The notes: a model not told the origin generated them from the sequence alone. A stretch of 64,000 bases of DNA from Corynebacterium suranareeae (GCF_002355155.1 NZ_AP017369.1:3100001-3164000), one strand, 5' to 3'; numbered from the stretch's first letter, positions 46,109 through 56,426 are shown. Numbers and translations: made by a program.

Positions 46109-46123
46109 CAGTACTCCTTAGAT

Positions 46124-47149
46124 TTAACCTGTTCCAGCCCCAAAGGCCTGTGTGGTTGCCCAGAATTGGTTTCCCTGCACAGTGGTGATATTTAAGGTAT
46201 TGCCATCAAATTCCGCGCTTACCCCGTTGGCTAAACGATAAGAACCAGGGCCAAATTTTTGCTGCGATTCATAGATATTGATCCCCGGGTTTGTGGGATG
46301 AGCACCCTCGAATTCCCCGTCAGCAGCATCGAGATTCCAGCTGATCGTATTTGCAGGTCCTTGCGACTGCGTGCTTTCCCAACCTGCAGGTCCACTGTTG
46401 TGGCACATAAACTGCCCACCGGCTATTTTGCTCACGCAGGTCAGGCTGGTGGCATCATCAAATTCAAACGTGGTGACCATTGAAAGCGCTTGTACCTGGT
46501 CTTGAGAATTAGTCAGCTGCCTCGTTGCTTCATCCACGTCGATCTCATGAAAGCCCTGCGCATCAATGGTAAATGCTTGGCTTGAATCAAAATCAAGACA
46601 GCTAAATTCCGAAGCAGTAGGTGCCCAGCATCCCATGTGGCCTAAATGAACCATCTCACCAACATCTAAGGTGGCATGTGCTTGGGGCAGCTCTGATTCC
46701 AACGATCCTAGCTCGGCAAAGTTACTCTGCACGGTGTCATCGGTGGTGATGCTTACTTGCTGGTTGTCTTGGGCACTTAGCGTGCATGAACCAGCGGTTT
46801 CATCAACAGTAAACATTCTTATTTGAAAATTGTACTGACCAAGTGTGGCCTCAAAAAAGCAATGCGCCGTTGTGCCGTCACCGGTGGTAAACACTACTGT
46901 TTCTTGATCTGTAACACCAGTGTCATAGGTTGCCGGATCAATATGGATGTAGTCCAACGTGGTGGGTTCAGGTACTTGTGTAACTGTTGTTTCTGGCGCG
47001 GCTTCTGGTTCTGAGGAGGTTGCTGGAGAGCTTTCTGAGGAGCTTTCTGGGGCTTCTTCTGTTTCTGTACTTGAGCAGCCTTGAAGAACAAGAAAGCTTA
47101 CAGAACTTAAAGCCATGAGGGCTGTAGACAAACGTTTCTTAACAATCAT
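46124..47149 (-). CDS. Secreted lipoprotein, paralogue of the downstream gene
   Basis: The ATG at 47149 is chosen because it directly opens a lipoprotein signal peptide (SFLVLQGC); an in-frame GTG lies 66 bp upstream. It gives 341 residues. A Glu/Ser/Thr-rich linker follows the lipid Cys, then a beta-rich region with GDGTTAHCFFEATLGQYN, MGCWAPTASEFSCLDFD and SLTCVSKIAGGQFMCH, matching the cysteine layout of its neighbour. Function unknown. Confidence 0.75.
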   Translation of the reverse strand: MIVKKRLSTALMALSSVSFLVLQGCSSTETEEAPESSSESSPATSSEPEAAPETTVTQVPEPTTLDYIHIDPATYDTGVTDQETVVFTTGDGTTAHCFFEATLGQYNFQIRMFTVDETAGSCTLSAQDNQQVSITTDDTVQSNFAELGSLESELPQAHATLDVGEMVHLGHMGCWAPTASEFSCLDFDSSQAFTIDAQGFHEIDVDEATRQLTNSQDQVQALSMVTTFEFDDATSLTCVSKIAGGQFMCHNSGPAGWESTQSQGPANTISWNLDAADGEFEGAHPTNPGINIYESQQKFGPGSYRLANGVSAEFDGNTLNITTVQGNQFWATTQAFGAGTG

Positions 47150-47259
47150 GATGAACCTGCCACCCCACAAGGTGTGTTGGAGATCACTTATCTGTAAAAC
47201 GTTAGTCCTGCCCAACGTTGATTAATACCCTCATAGCTAATTGTTATCACTTCGTGCTG

Positions 47260-48483
47260 TTATGAGTTTTCTTCACCCGGATGAACTTTGATCGCAGCAG
47301 CAGCCAGCGTTGCGCGATCACGAGCAGCGGACACATCCTCGGCAGTTGACACAGCAACACCCATACGCCTGGTATTAAACGCTTCCGGTTTAGCAAAAAT
47401 ACGCAGGTCTGTTTCAGCGACGGTCAGAGCTTCCTCCAAACCGGAATAGCTCACACCTTTAGACTCCACCCCGCCGTAAATAACAGCGGAAGCACCCGGG
47501 GAGATCAAAGTGACATCCACAGGCAGACCCAAAATCGCCTTCGCATGCAGCTCAAATTCAGAAAAACGCTGGGTAGCTAAAGTCACCAGGCCAGTATCGT
47601 GCGGGCGCGGGGACACTTCAGAGAAATACACATCGTCACCAGAAACAAACAGCTCCACACCAAACACACCACGTCCACCCAATGCATTAGTGATACGCGC
47701 AGCCACCGAACGCGCATTTTCCAACGCCCGTGGATTCATCGCCATCGGCTGCCACGATTCCACATAGTCGCCATTTTCCTGACGGTGCCCGATAGGTTCA
47801 CAGAACCATGTGGCTGGCTTTGACGTATTGGGATCAATCGACCTGACGGTAAGCAGGGTGATTTCATAATCAAATTCCACAAAGGCTTCTACAATCACAC
47901 GAGAATTGCTCACACGCGCACCACTCATGGCGTAATCCCACGCCGCTTGCAAGTCATCGGCACTGCGCAACACCGACTGTCCCTTGCCTGAAGAGCTCAT
48001 CACAGGTTTCACCACATTGGGGTACCCAAGCTTTTCTGCTGCGGCAGAAAACTCTTCAAAGGTAGAACAAAACTCGTAGCTAGAGGTAGGCAATCCCAAT
48101 TCCTCAGCTGCTAGCTTTCGGATACCTTCACGGTTCATCGTCAGCTTTGCGGCCCTAGCAGTTGGAACAATCGTTGCCAGGCCTTCTTCTTCGATCTTCA
48201 CCAATTCATCAGTTGCCAGAGCTTCAATTTCTGGAATGACAAAATCAGGGCGCACACGCTCCACTAATTCCCTCACCTGCGCAGGGTCTGTCATATCGAT
48301 GACATAGGAAAAGTGTGCCACCTGGTGCGCCGGGGCGTGCTCATACCTATCAACAGCATGAACCTCAACGCCTAAGCGTTGAAAGGCGATGGCTACCTCT
48401 TTACCTAGTTCTCCTGATCCCAGCAGCATCACTTTCGTGGCGTTGGGGGTTAAAGGGGTGCCGATCGTCTCTGGGATGTACAT
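47260..48483 (-). CDS. purT: Formate-dependent phosphoribosylglycinamide formyltransferase PurT
   Basis: A 407-residue ATP-grasp enzyme that adds formyl to GAR in purine synthesis using free formate and ATP, an alternative to folate-dependent PurN. Motifs include [50 protein letters not shown] and [23 protein letters not shown] precedes the ATG. No other pur gene is adjacent, but purA lies 0.9 kb upstream on the same strand. It appears monocistronic. Confidence 0.95.
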   Translation of the reverse strand: MYIPETIGTPLTPNATKVMLLGSGELGKEVAIAFQRLGVEVHAVDRYEHAPAHQVAHFSYVIDMTDPAQVRELVERVRPDFVIPEIEALATDELVKIEEEGLATIVPTARAAKLTMNREGIRKLAAEELGLPTSSYEFCSTFEEFSAAAEKLGYPNVVKPVMSSSGKGQSVLRSADDLQAAWDYAMSGARVSNSRVIVEAFVEFDYEITLLTVRSIDPNTSKPATWFCEPIGHRQENGDYVESWQPMAMNPRALENARSVAARITNALGGRGVFGVELFVSGDDVYFSEVSPRPHDTGLVTLATQRFSEFELHAKAILGLPVDVTLISPGASAVIYGGVESKGVSYSGLEEALTVAETDLRIFAKPEAFNTRRMGVAVSTAEDVSAARDRATLAAAAIKVHPGEENS

Positions 48484-48659
48484 GCCTTCTAGCCTCCATT
48501 GGAAGATGTCGAAATATTGTTGTTTACTCTATCGGACGCTGCGTCGTGAAAGCTCTCAACCTGTTAAAAAGGTTGCATTATTTTGCGGTATCGGGTTATT
48601 TCTGGCCCCGCTAACCAACAGCTTTTAATGACTTTCCGAGCATCCCAAATTCTTCCAAA

Positions 48660-48750
48660 GAAACGCTCGCGTTTCTCCGAACTGAAGGATCGCCACCTCC
48701 CAAATTTGCCCGATGGGGTGCACAGGGGTCTTTGAGTGATTCTGGGAGGT
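48660..48750. repeat. Two inverted repeats between purT and a lipoprotein gene
   Basis: GAAACGC (48660-48666) and GCGTTTC (48669-48675) form a near-perfect palindrome. ACCTCCCA (48695-48702) and TGGGAGGT (48743-48750) form a perfect 8-bp inverted repeat 40 bp apart. They lie in a 355-bp gap without a gene, which also must hold the purT promoter (right-to-left) and that of the lipoprotein. Confidence 0.5.
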
Positions 48751-48838
48751 TGCTATTTTTTTAGCCCAGTAGTCTGGGTAAAAACTTAGGTGAACATAAC
48801 CATTCCCAAAATCGCACGCCATCAATCTAAGGACTGCC

Positions 48839-49294
48839 ATGTTTAAAGCCAGGTTCATTGCTCAAGGAAGCGCAGCATTATTTTCCTGCCTACTGCTTTC
48901 TAGCTGCTCTAATTCACAATCACCGCTTTTGGATTTCCTCGAAGCTTCCGATTTCGATAGCCCTGTGGTCAACCTTGTTGATGTCTACGGCAGCGAGTGG
49001 ATAGACTTTGCACTTATTTGTGCAGATGCGCCACGTGAATATATAGCTGAAGTCCTTGAACTCCCAAGCGAACAAGTTTCCGATCTAGAGGGATCTGAAC
49101 AGTCTGGAATTGTATATTGGTCTGGTGATTCGGTTGAATCAGATCTTTTGGATCCATCAGATGCAGCACTTTGTAATTCAAGCACTCCCCTGGCAAGTAA
49201 ATTAACAGCCCCTACACTCAATTTTTCCCAAGGCACAAATGGTGAATGGTTGCTTAACAATCCCCCTGTAACCGAACCTGCCAGCAGTCAGTAG
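48839..49294 (+). CDS. Small secreted lipoprotein
   Basis: A 151-residue protein with a clear lipoprotein signal peptide ending LLLSSC (lipid Cys 23). The mature part is acidic and has two more cysteines (ALICADAPREY and DAALCNSSTP), which could form a disulfide. The middle part, DVYGSEWIDFALICADAP, suggests a small folded domain. No family recognised. It is convergent with purA, sharing a bidirectional terminator. Confidence 0.7.
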   Translation: MFKARFIAQGSAALFSCLLLSSCSNSQSPLLDFLEASDFDSPVVNLVDVYGSEWIDFALICADAPREYIAEVLELPSEQVSDLEGSEQSGIVYWSGDSVESDLLDPSDAALCNSSTPLASKLTAPTLNFSQGTNGEWLLNNPPVTEPASSQ

Positions 49295-49348
49295 TAAAAA
49301 ACTCCCCGACTGTTGGGATCCTGATTTCTCAGGCCAACTGCCGGGGAG
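49295..49348. terminator. Bidirectional terminator between the lipoprotein gene and purA
   Basis: CTCCCCG-ACTGTTGG pairs with CCAACTG-CCGGGGAG around a 17-base loop that itself contains a small stem. Leftward (purA side) it ends in TTTTTT; rightward a purine-rich stretch follows. It is therefore strongest for purA. Confidence 0.8.
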
Positions 49349-49367
49349 GAAAGTAACTTACTGATGG

Positions 49368-50660
49368 CTAGTTTTCAGCTAGAACATCGTGCAACACGAT
49401 GGTCTGGTCGCGGCCAGGTCCCACACCAATGTAGGAGAAGCGAGCGCCAGAGAGTTCTTCTAGGCGTCGAACGTAGTCTTGAGCCTTTTGTGGAAGATCT
49501 TCAAAGGTCTTGCAGCCCGTAATGTCTTCGTCCCATGCTGGCATGGTTTCAAAGATTGGGGTGGCGTGGTGGAACTCTGACTGGGTCAATGGCATTTCGT
49601 CGTGGCGGACACCGTCAACGTCGTAGGCAACGCAGATCGGGATTTCGCCAATGCCGGTGAGCACGTCCAGTTTGGTGAGGAAGTAGTCGGTGAAGCCGTT
49701 AACGCGGGATGCGTAACGGGCAATCACGGAGTCGTACCAACCACAGCGACGCTTACGGCCGGTGTTTACTCCGACTTCGCCACCGACGGTTTGCAGGTAT
49801 TCGCCCCACTTATCAAAAAGCTCGGTTGGGAATGGGCCAGCGCCAACGCGGGTGGTGTAGGCCTTAATGATGCCCAGCGAGCTGGTGATCTTGGTTGGGC
49901 CGATACCGGAACCAACGCTTGCTCCACCTGCAGTCGGGTTGGAGGAGGTAACAAACGGGTAGGTACCGTGGTCGACGTCAAGCATGGTTGCCTGGCCGCC
50001 TTCCATGAGCACGTGCTTGCCTTGATCAAGTGCTTCATTAAGCACCAAGGTGGCATCGATAACCATGGGGCGCAGGCGATCAGCGTAGGAGAGGAAGTAT
50101 TGCACGATTTCCTCTGCGACAATCGCCTTGCGGTTGTACATCTTCACCAGCACTTGGTTTTTGTAATCCAGTGCGGATTCGACTTTTTGACGAAGGATGG
50201 ATTCGTCGAAAATGTCTTGAACGCGGATACCTACGCGGGATACTTTATCGGCGTAGGTTGGGCCGATGCCTCGGCCGGTGGTGCCGATGGCTCGCTTGCC
50301 CAGGAAGCGTTCCTGAACGCGGTCCATCACCTGGTGGTATGGGGCAACCAGGTGGGCGTTTGCGGAGATACGCAGGCGGGATGCGTCCGCGCCGCGTGCT
50401 TCCAGGCCGTCGATTTCCTCAAACAGTGCCTCAAGGTTGATCACAACGCCGTTGCCCAAAATTGGGGTGGCCGTTTCGGAGAGGACGCCGGCAGGAAGGA
50501 GCTTGAGCTCGTACTTCTCGCCGCCGACCACAACAGTGTGTCCAGCGTTGTTGCCGCCATTGGGCTTAACCACGTAATCGACTAATCCGCCGAGAATATC
50601 CGTGGCCTTACCTTTGCCTTCATCGCCCCATTGAGCGCCGACAATAACGATTGCAGCCAT
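49368..50660 (-). CDS. purA: Adenylosuccinate synthetase
   Basis: A 430-residue enzyme that joins IMP and aspartate using GTP, the first committed step to AMP. The start [16 protein letters not shown] holds the catalytic Asp and P-loop-like segment; [51 protein letters not shown] and [12 protein letters not shown] are all typical. It is monocistronic and divergent from the degenerate lipid-kinase-like gene. Confidence 0.97.
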   Translation of the reverse strand: MAAIVIVGAQWGDEGKGKATDILGGLVDYVVKPNGGNNAGHTVVVGGEKYELKLLPAGVLSETATPILGNGVVINLEALFEEIDGLEARGADASRLRISANAHLVAPYHQVMDRVQERFLGKRAIGTTGRGIGPTYADKVSRVGIRVQDIFDESILRQKVESALDYKNQVLVKMYNRKAIVAEEIVQYFLSYADRLRPMVIDATLVLNEALDQGKHVLMEGGQATMLDVDHGTYPFVTSSNPTAGGASVGSGIGPTKITSSLGIIKAYTTRVGAGPFPTELFDKWGEYLQTVGGEVGVNTGRKRRCGWYDSVIARYASRVNGFTDYFLTKLDVLTGIGEIPICVAYDVDGVRHDEMPLTQSEFHHATPIFETMPAWDEDITGCKTFEDLPQKAQDYVRRLEELSGARFSYIGVGPGRDQTIVLHDVLAEN

Positions 50661-50779
50661 TGGTTTACGTCACATCCGATCCATAAAGTTGGAGTATGCA
50701 CGCGTGTGCGCACACAGACGTTATTCCATCTTACTATCCCTTGTGCAGTTTTTTATCATTGCGATACTAAACTTGCGGT

Positions 50780-51631
50780 ATGCGTCTTCTGGTCTTGCGG
50801 TGCGATGCCCCACACATCACTGATTTTCCTGCCCTTTCCACCTCTATGGAAATCCACGATTTACCGGCGGTGCCTACGCGCAAAGACCTCAAAATCCTTG
50901 ATGATGCCGCGTTTGATGTCCTCCCAAACGATCCCACGCCTTCACTTGATGAGATCGCTAAGCAACCAGATGTTGCCCATCTAGGCGCACCGAGCTTTGC
51001 TCCACAACAGCCAGACACTCGCCTGCGCATCGTGGTCATTGGTTCAGATGCTGCGCTTTCAAGCGTGCTTACCCGGCTTATGCGCGCTGATAATTTGTGG
51101 GCAGAAGTCGGGTTTGTTCCGGTAGGCCCGTCGACAGCCGCTAAGAATTGGGGGCTGCCTACCGATACCTCGGCAGCTTTAGAAATTGCGCTATCCGGCA
51201 AGGTTAATCCCGCACCACTAATCCGCGATGACGCTGCCGTCGCCGTTGCTGGGTCTGCCACGGTCACAAATTGGGAACCAGGCGAAATCACCGGCGAAGT
51301 CATTGTTGATGATCACGTGCTTATCCGGCATGAGGCAGCAACCAAAGCGCCGCGCCGTGGCATTTATGGCGCTCGCTTGGTGCCCATGCTTGATGCCCCT
51401 GGTATCGCTGCGGTTGTCATGGACACCCCACTTCCAGGCGAGGTGCCCTCCCGCGGGCTGTTTCCTCGCCCCACCGGCTCGGTTATTCCAAAAAGCTTTT
51501 CGACGGGCCGAGCCATGCAAGCCGGAGGCCCCAGCCTGCGCATACGGGTTGACGGAATTTCTCGTAAACGTACAGTAGAGCGTGTAACTTTCTACCGACA
51601 TTTACGGGATCTTCAGATCGTCAGACCTTAA
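50780..51631 (+). CDS. Degenerate lipid-kinase-fold protein next to purA
   Basis: A 283-residue soluble protein. [19 protein letters not shown] (83-101) and [15 protein letters not shown] (113-127) match the pattern of diacylglycerol kinase-type enzymes (GGDGT, then P-GT-NDFAR-LG-P), but the GGDGT nucleotide motif reads GSDAA. So catalysis is doubtful. A beta-rich C-terminal half with [17 protein letters not shown] fits the second domain of that fold. A gene in the same place beside purA exists in mycobacteria (Rv0358, from memory). The assignment is my inference. Confidence 0.65.
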   Translation: MRLLVLRCDAPHITDFPALSTSMEIHDLPAVPTRKDLKILDDAAFDVLPNDPTPSLDEIAKQPDVAHLGAPSFAPQQPDTRLRIVVIGSDAALSSVLTRLMRADNLWAEVGFVPVGPSTAAKNWGLPTDTSAALEIALSGKVNPAPLIRDDAAVAVAGSATVTNWEPGEITGEVIVDDHVLIRHEAATKAPRRGIYGARLVPMLDAPGIAAVVMDTPLPGEVPSRGLFPRPTGSVIPKSFSTGRAMQAGGPSLRIRVDGISRKRTVERVTFYRHLRDLQIVRP

Positions 51632-51647
51632 AGCCCAAGGAGCCAGT

Positions 51648-51950
51648 ATGGCTGCACTGCCCCTAGAAGCAGGCAACAACATCCTTACACCACCGCTATA
51701 TGACATTGTGTGGTCGTTGTTTCCACTTATTTTCCTCATCGCATCCATCACGATCGCGGTGGTGGAATATAAGAAGAATAAAGACTGGGTCACCGCGCTG
51801 GGCTGGGGCGCTCTCACGTTATTCGTTCCCTTCATCGGGTTTGTGGTTTGGGCTGTGACCTCTCTTGTTCTGCGCTCAATAAGAAATGCTCAAGCAGCTA
51901 GTCTTCCTCATCCCACAACTCTGGCGGATACGCCGGACTATCAGAGGTAG
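51648..51950 (+). CDS. Small two-span membrane protein (PLDc_N-like)
   Basis: A 100-residue protein from an ATG preceded by AAGGAG. Two membrane spans (about 20-40 and 50-73, [40 protein letters not shown]) with a KKNKDW turn resemble the phospholipase-D-nuclease N-terminal domain. It lies 16 bp after the lipid-kinase-like gene. Its last 53 bp overlap the 3' end of the convergent FUSC-type gene. Confidence 0.75.
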   Translation: MAALPLEAGNNILTPPLYDIVWSLFPLIFLIASITIAVVEYKKNKDWVTALGWGALTLFVPFIGFVVWAVTSLVLRSIRNAQAASLPHPTTLADTPDYQR

Positions 51951-53067
51951 GCACCAACACAGCCACGGCTGATTCCCGGGACATGCCACAAATCTGCAAA
52001 AGATCCACGATGATAGACCGCGACTGCGCCAAAATTACTTGAGCTGATAAGACCCGATCCTCCGCAATCTCTTCTCCGACTTGGCTGCCTAAATGACGCA
52101 AGCGGTTTACTAATTCGGGGATCTCTAACGCTTCACTGATTTCTTTGTGTCGTTCATAAAGATCAGAAAGACGCAACGCGATATCGGCGATTTCCTCGAT
52201 CACATGAATCTGCTCATTACTTACCGTGTCGTTGTCTTCAGATAACACCACCGCACGGCGAGCCAGCACTCTAGCATTTCTGATCACATTATCTACCGGT
52301 GCCAAAATGCGATACAGCGAACGCACCCTGCCTCTATCTCCCCACAAAAATGGCGATACAGTAGTTGCTTCTTTTCCAGAGGAGGCAGCTGTTTCCAGCT
52401 TGTTCACTGATGCCTGCGAGTTCCTCAATGCTTCCAATGCATGATTGAGTTTGGCTGCATCATTTTCTCGAAGCGATACCGCCACATCTTCCAACACACT
52501 GGCTGCAATCCCCAACACATTGGCTACCTGGTGTCTACCGGCATTCAACGGCGATGTCGGAAGAATCGCAATGACCAAGATGCCCACTGCACCACCGATG
52601 AAGGCATCAATCATGCGGTCAATACTGCCGCTATCCCCTGGTGGGAACATGGTGGCAATGAGGATTCCACCAATCGCCATTTGATTACTTACTAAGGGCG
52701 CTGGTGAAACAAAAGACGCAACGAGCAGTGCTAGTCCCACAACGACAAAAATCTGCCAATAGCCAGTACCGATCTGCATGACCAGCAAATCTCCCAGACC
52801 AACACCAAGGGAGCAGCCCAATGTCAGTTCGGTGGCTCGCTTGATGCGGTCACCACCTGAAAGACCCAAAATGATCACTGCTGACATTGGCGCAAAAAAG
52901 GGTGCTTCATGCCCTGCAACTTCTACCGCAAGCCAAAAAGCAATACCTGCACCAATTGCAGAGTGGACAATAAACAGCAGTCGGGAACGAACCCGCAGCA
53001 ATCTATTGCGTAGGGACTTATCCAGTTCAGACAGTCTGGCGATCGTCCCCAGTTTCTTCTTTGCCAT
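51898..53067 (-). CDS. FUSC/ArAE-type membrane protein
   Basis: The ATG at 53067 gives 389 residues; a TTG eight codons upstream is the alternative. The N-terminal ~170 residues hold five or six spans with [18 protein letters not shown] sequence ([19 protein letters not shown]), typical of the FUSC/aromatic-acid-exporter family. The remaining ~220 residues are a cytoplasmic helical domain. Members are thought to export aromatic or other organic acids; the substrate is unknown. No ribosome site lies before the ATG, and TAGTGT 7 bp upstream suggests a leaderless start. Confidence 0.82.
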   Translation of the reverse strand: MAKKKLGTIARLSELDKSLRNRLLRVRSRLLFIVHSAIGAGIAFWLAVEVAGHEAPFFAPMSAVIILGLSGGDRIKRATELTLGCSLGVGLGDLLVMQIGTGYWQIFVVVGLALLVASFVSPAPLVSNQMAIGGILIATMFPPGDSGSIDRMIDAFIGGAVGILVIAILPTSPLNAGRHQVANVLGIAASVLEDVAVSLRENDAAKLNHALEALRNSQASVNKLETAASSGKEATTVSPFLWGDRGRVRSLYRILAPVDNVIRNARVLARRAVVLSEDNDTVSNEQIHVIEEIADIALRLSDLYERHKEISEALEIPELVNRLRHLGSQVGEEIAEDRVLSAQVILAQSRSIIVDLLQICGMSRESAVAVLVPTSDSPAYPPELWDEED

Positions 53068-53113
53068 GAAATCAACACTAGCGATACGCAATCTCGCAAG
53101 CGTGAAAAGACAC

Positions 53114-53150
53114 CAAAAGGGCAGATCCTTTTATCGGGATCTGCCCTTTT
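53114..53150 (-). terminator. Terminator of fba
   Basis: AAAAGGGCAGATCC and GGATCTGCCCTTTT form a perfect 14-bp stem with a 9-base loop that carries A and T runs on both sides. It is 19 bp after the fba stop. Confidence 0.85.
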
Positions 53151-53168
53151 GAAAGTGTTTAAAAGACT

Positions 53169-54203
53169 TTACTTAGCGGTGGTCTTTCCAACAGACTTAA
53201 GATCCTGGCAGGACTCAATAACGCGCTCAGACATGCTTTGCTCAGCCTTCTTCATGTAAGAACGTGGGTCGTAGACCTTCTTGTTTCCTACTTCGCCGTC
53301 GATCTTGAGGACGCCGTTGTAGTTTTCAAACATGTGAGAAACGATTGGACGGGTAAATGCGTACTGGGTGTCAGTATCAACGTTCATCTTGATAACACCG
53401 TAACGCAGTGCCTCTTCGATCTTTTCCTTCTCGGAGCCTGAGCCACCGTGGAAAACGAAGTCGAATGGAAGAGCATCGTCGGAAAGGCCCAGCTTCTTAC
53501 GTGCCACCTGCTGGCCCTCAAGAAGAACCTCTGGACGCAGCTTGACGTTACCTGGCTTGTACACGCCGTGGACGTTGCCGAAGGTAGCAGCAAGCAAGTA
53601 ACGGCCCTTTTCACCGGTGCCGATGGCATCGATGGTCTTTTCAAAGTCCTCTGGGGTGGTGTAAAGGTTTGCGCCAGCCTTAGCCTCAACGCCGTCTTCC
53701 TCGCCACCGACAACACCGATCTCAACTTCCAAGATGATGTTTGCTGCCTTGGCCTTAGCCAGCAGCTCTTGTGCGATTTCAAGGTTCTCATCGATTGGGA
53801 CTGCAGAACCATCCCACATGTGGGACTGGAACAGTGGAAGCTCGCCACGGTCGACGCGCTCCTGGGAGATAGCCAGCAGTGGGCGAACGTACTCGTCCAA
53901 GACTTCCTTCTGGCAGTGGTCAGTGTGCAGCGCTACGTTAATGCCGTAGCTCTTAGCTGCCTCGTGGGCGAAAGCTGCAAGAGCAACCGCACCCTTGACC
54001 TTGTTCTTTACTGCCAGGCCGGAACCGAACTCTGCACCACCGGTGGAGAACTGGATAATTCCGTCAGATTCAGCCTCTGCGAAGCCCTTCAGAGCTGCGT
54101 TGATGGTTTCCGAGGAGGTGCAGTTGATAGCTGGGAAAGCGAATCCGCCTTCCTTTGCGCGATCGAGCATCTCATTGTAGACCTCGGGAGTTGCGATAGG
54201 CAT
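53169..54203 (-). CDS. fba: Fructose-bisphosphate aldolase, class II
   Basis: A 344-residue zinc aldolase of glycolysis and gluconeogenesis, cutting fructose 1,6-bisphosphate into two triose phosphates. The ATG at 54203 follows GGAGGAG and gives the family length. Key residues: D95 and zinc ligand H96 in ALHTDHCQKE, VEIGVVGGEEDG, GNVHGVYKPGNVKL and FHGGSGS (zinc and phosphate binding). It is monocistronic. The 247-bp upstream gap holds its promoter, with a CAAAC-ATT-GTTTG palindrome near 54311. Confidence 0.96.
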   Translation of the reverse strand: MPIATPEVYNEMLDRAKEGGFAFPAINCTSSETINAALKGFAEAESDGIIQFSTGGAEFGSGLAVKNKVKGAVALAAFAHEAAKSYGINVALHTDHCQKEVLDEYVRPLLAISQERVDRGELPLFQSHMWDGSAVPIDENLEIAQELLAKAKAANIILEVEIGVVGGEEDGVEAKAGANLYTTPEDFEKTIDAIGTGEKGRYLLAATFGNVHGVYKPGNVKLRPEVLLEGQQVARKKLGLSDDALPFDFVFHGGSGSEKEKIEEALRYGVIKMNVDTDTQYAFTRPIVSHMFENYNGVLKIDGEVGNKKVYDPRSYMKKAEQSMSERVIESCQDLKSVGKTTAK

Positions 54204-54450
54204 AAGGTGTCTCCTCCAAAAGGTGACTGTCACTGAACTGTGTATGTAATTTCTTCATGCGTGCGCATGATGAAGCGCGAACTGATAAACCCACAATCAA
54301 AATGTCTGATTATGTTTGACCAAACATTGTTTGTGGCATCTTCAGTCGCCCATAGCCAATTATGCCTGCATCACTCCCCTTTTGTCGTGTGATATTTCCA
54401 TCAACCTAAGGAAAATGTAAAAGTGCAGGTCAAGACATACACTAACGGGG

Positions 54451-55704
54451 CTATATTGCTCGTCCGGTGTAGCTGTTGCCGTTATTTTCTAGTTCTTCAG
54501 CCACTTTTGCGGCTGCTTCCATGAGCATCCAACCGGACAATTGCACCGAAAGATCACGCTCATCCACACGCACCACACTGACCAAATCGTTCAAACTTGA
54601 GGAACTTAAGCCAAAGTTTTGTGGCAATCGGGCATCAGTGGTCCAGTCTGTGGCAAACACAGGAAGTCCATCAACTTCCAATCGGTGGTTCCACACGCTT
54701 TCCGCGGATTCTAAAACAAGACGGGCTGCTACCTTCTTGGTTTCGCGGTTGGTTGGGGAATCATCAGGCAACCTAATGGCAACATCGGCTAAGTACCGGA
54801 CCAAAATTCCCTTAAATAACCCGCCATCACCATCGCCGGTATCCCAATCGATCACGCCGTGAAAGTTAGTCATCTTTCGGGAAACCGCTTGGACGGTGGC
54901 GTGGATGTGGGCGAAGTACTTCAAGGAATCTTCAGCCTTGTCTGCATCCGACCAGTGATCTACCACAGTGGTGGTCAGCCCGGCGCGTTCACGCAACTTC
55001 AACGCAATTTCCAAACATGCTCCAATGGCCACACCCTGGCAGTAGGGGTGGATATTGCGCACGAGTTCAGGGCCGTGCATGCGCATGCGCAAACCGTCCA
55101 TCACTAGTCCGTCATCATCGATGAGGTTGTCAAAGATCCAATCGGTGATCGTCATGGCTTCTTCCAAACGTCCAGTGCGCGCCATCATGATGGCAGCTGG
55201 ACCGTTGGACGGCACGTTGTAGAAGGTTTCCCCTGAACGCCACGGCAGCACACCTGTTAGGGAATCAATGCCATCGACGATGTTTTGCTCAAGCGGTGCG
55301 AGGTTTTTTGGCGTGCGAACTTTTCTTACTTTTCCAGCACGCCCCAAAGCAAGCGCTAACCACGCTTTGTCATCGTAATAGCGGTTGGAGGTTAACTTGC
55401 CGATGTTTCGGACAGAAATTCCACGAATGGTATCTCTGATTCGGTCACGGCGAGCTTTGGTGGTGCGTCTTCTGGCAGCATCCACAAGACAATCTAAATA
55501 GTGCGCCTGCCACCAGTAATGCCAGTGGATAAACAATTTTTCCTTGGCGTTGGCAGGCCATGCCACGAATCCAAGGTTTGTTCGGGGCACGCCCCATACC
55601 CTAGCGGAGTGCCTTTCATTAATGGCGGATTCCGCTAGGTCAGCTCTGTTTACCCATTTGTCTAACACTGAGTGTTTCTTCGCTCCAATGCAGGTGTTGC
55701 ACAA
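54451..55704 (-). CDS. Glycoside hydrolase family 76 protein
   Basis: A 417-residue protein of the GH76 type (alpha-1,6-mannanase family). The motif NRYYDDKAWLALALGRAG carries the catalytic pair D111-D112; further blocks are WHYWWQAHYLDCLVDAA and NGPAAIMMARTGR. There is no signal peptide, so it is predicted cytoplasmic, unlike many GH76 enzymes. It may act on mannan-based lipoglycan precursors. The start is a GTG without a clear ribosome site; TATTTAGT just upstream may give a leaderless message. A homologue lies by fba in mycobacteria (Rv0365c, recalled). Confidence 0.82.
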   Translation of the reverse strand: MCNTCIGAKKHSVLDKWVNRADLAESAINERHSARVWGVPRTNLGFVAWPANAKEKLFIHWHYWWQAHYLDCLVDAARRRTTKARRDRIRDTIRGISVRNIGKLTSNRYYDDKAWLALALGRAGKVRKVRTPKNLAPLEQNIVDGIDSLTGVLPWRSGETFYNVPSNGPAAIMMARTGRLEEAMTITDWIFDNLIDDDGLVMDGLRMRMHGPELVRNIHPYCQGVAIGACLEIALKLRERAGLTTTVVDHWSDADKAEDSLKYFAHIHATVQAVSRKMTNFHGVIDWDTGDGDGGLFKGILVRYLADVAIRLPDDSPTNRETKKVAARLVLESAESVWNHRLEVDGLPVFATDWTTDARLPQNFGLSSSSLNDLVSVVRVDERDLSVQLSGWMLMEAAAKVAEELENNGNSYTGRAI

Positions 55705-55757
55705 CTAAATACGACACCCAAAAGTATAACGAAACTCTAACGATCTAGTAGGTAAAT

Positions 55758-56426
55758 TTACCAAGCTTGCGACAAATCGGCATGCTGACGAATCCATGCA
55801 TGCATGGCAATACCTGCTGCTACACCTGCGTTAATCGAGCGAGTGGAACCAAATTGAGCAATTGAACACGTCATTAGTGCCCCTGCACGCGCAGCTTCGG
55901 TAACACCAGGACCTTCTTGACCAAACAACAGCAGGCAATCTTTTGGCAACTCAGCAGTTTCCAACGGCACAGAACCTGGGGTGTTATCGATGGCAACGAT
56001 GGTTAGCCCTTCAGCAATCGCCCACTGAAGCAGTGAATCCACATCCGGATGGTGCATTAAGTGCTGGTAGCGATCAGTGACCATCGCTCCCCTACGGTTC
56101 CATCTACGCCTGCCCACAATGTGGACGGTATCTACCGCAAACGCATTGGCCGTACGCACAACGGTGCCGATATTGGCATCGTTTTCAAAATTTTCGATCG
56201 CTACATGCAAACTGTGGCGGCGGGTATCGATATCCTCAACAATCGCCTCACGAGTCCAATAACGATAAGCGTCAACAACGTTGCGGCGATCACCCTCGTC
56301 GAGGAGGGTGGCGTCGAAAAGCGGGCTTGTAGGCCTGGGCACGCCAGGGTTTTCCTCTTCCCATGGGCCTTTACCCACGCGGGACTCACCCCACTCGGTG
56401 GGGCCGGGGGTGTTAGTTGAGTCCAA
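55758..56426 (-). CDS. SpoU-family RNA 2'-O-methyltransferase
   Basis: A SPOUT methyltransferase with all three motifs: NFENDANIGTVVRTANAF, LLFGQEGPGVTEAARAG and GSTRSINAGVAAGIAMHAW. It methylates a ribose in rRNA or tRNA; the target is not known. The start is uncertain. I use the TTG at 56426, which overlaps the pyrE end by 14 bp (222 residues); a GTG at 56378 is also possible. The N-terminal ~50 residues are unlike the family and may not be translated. It is coupled to pyrE. Confidence 0.85.
   Translation of the reverse strand: MDSTNTPGPTEWGESRVGKGPWEEENPGVPRPTSPLFDATLLDEGDRRNVVDAYRYWTREAIVEDIDTRRHSLHVAIENFENDANIGTVVRTANAFAVDTVHIVGRRRWNRRGAMVTDRYQHLMHHPDVDSLLQWAIAEGLTIVAIDNTPGSVPLETAELPKDCLLLFGQEGPGVTEAARAGALMTCSIAQFGSTRSINAGVAAGIAMHAWIRQHADLSQAW

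Noticed and set aside
48484..48838. A purine riboswitch upstream of purT
   Set aside because: The conserved purine-aptamer core was not seen; only simple inverted repeats are present.
49602..50585. A 327-residue open frame on the plus strand opposite purA
   Set aside because: It lies wholly inside purA on the other strand, has no ribosome site, and its composition reflects the complement of purA codons.
53448..54236. A 262-residue frame opposite fba
   Set aside because: It mirrors the strongly codon-biased fba gene; such long antisense frames are expected there.
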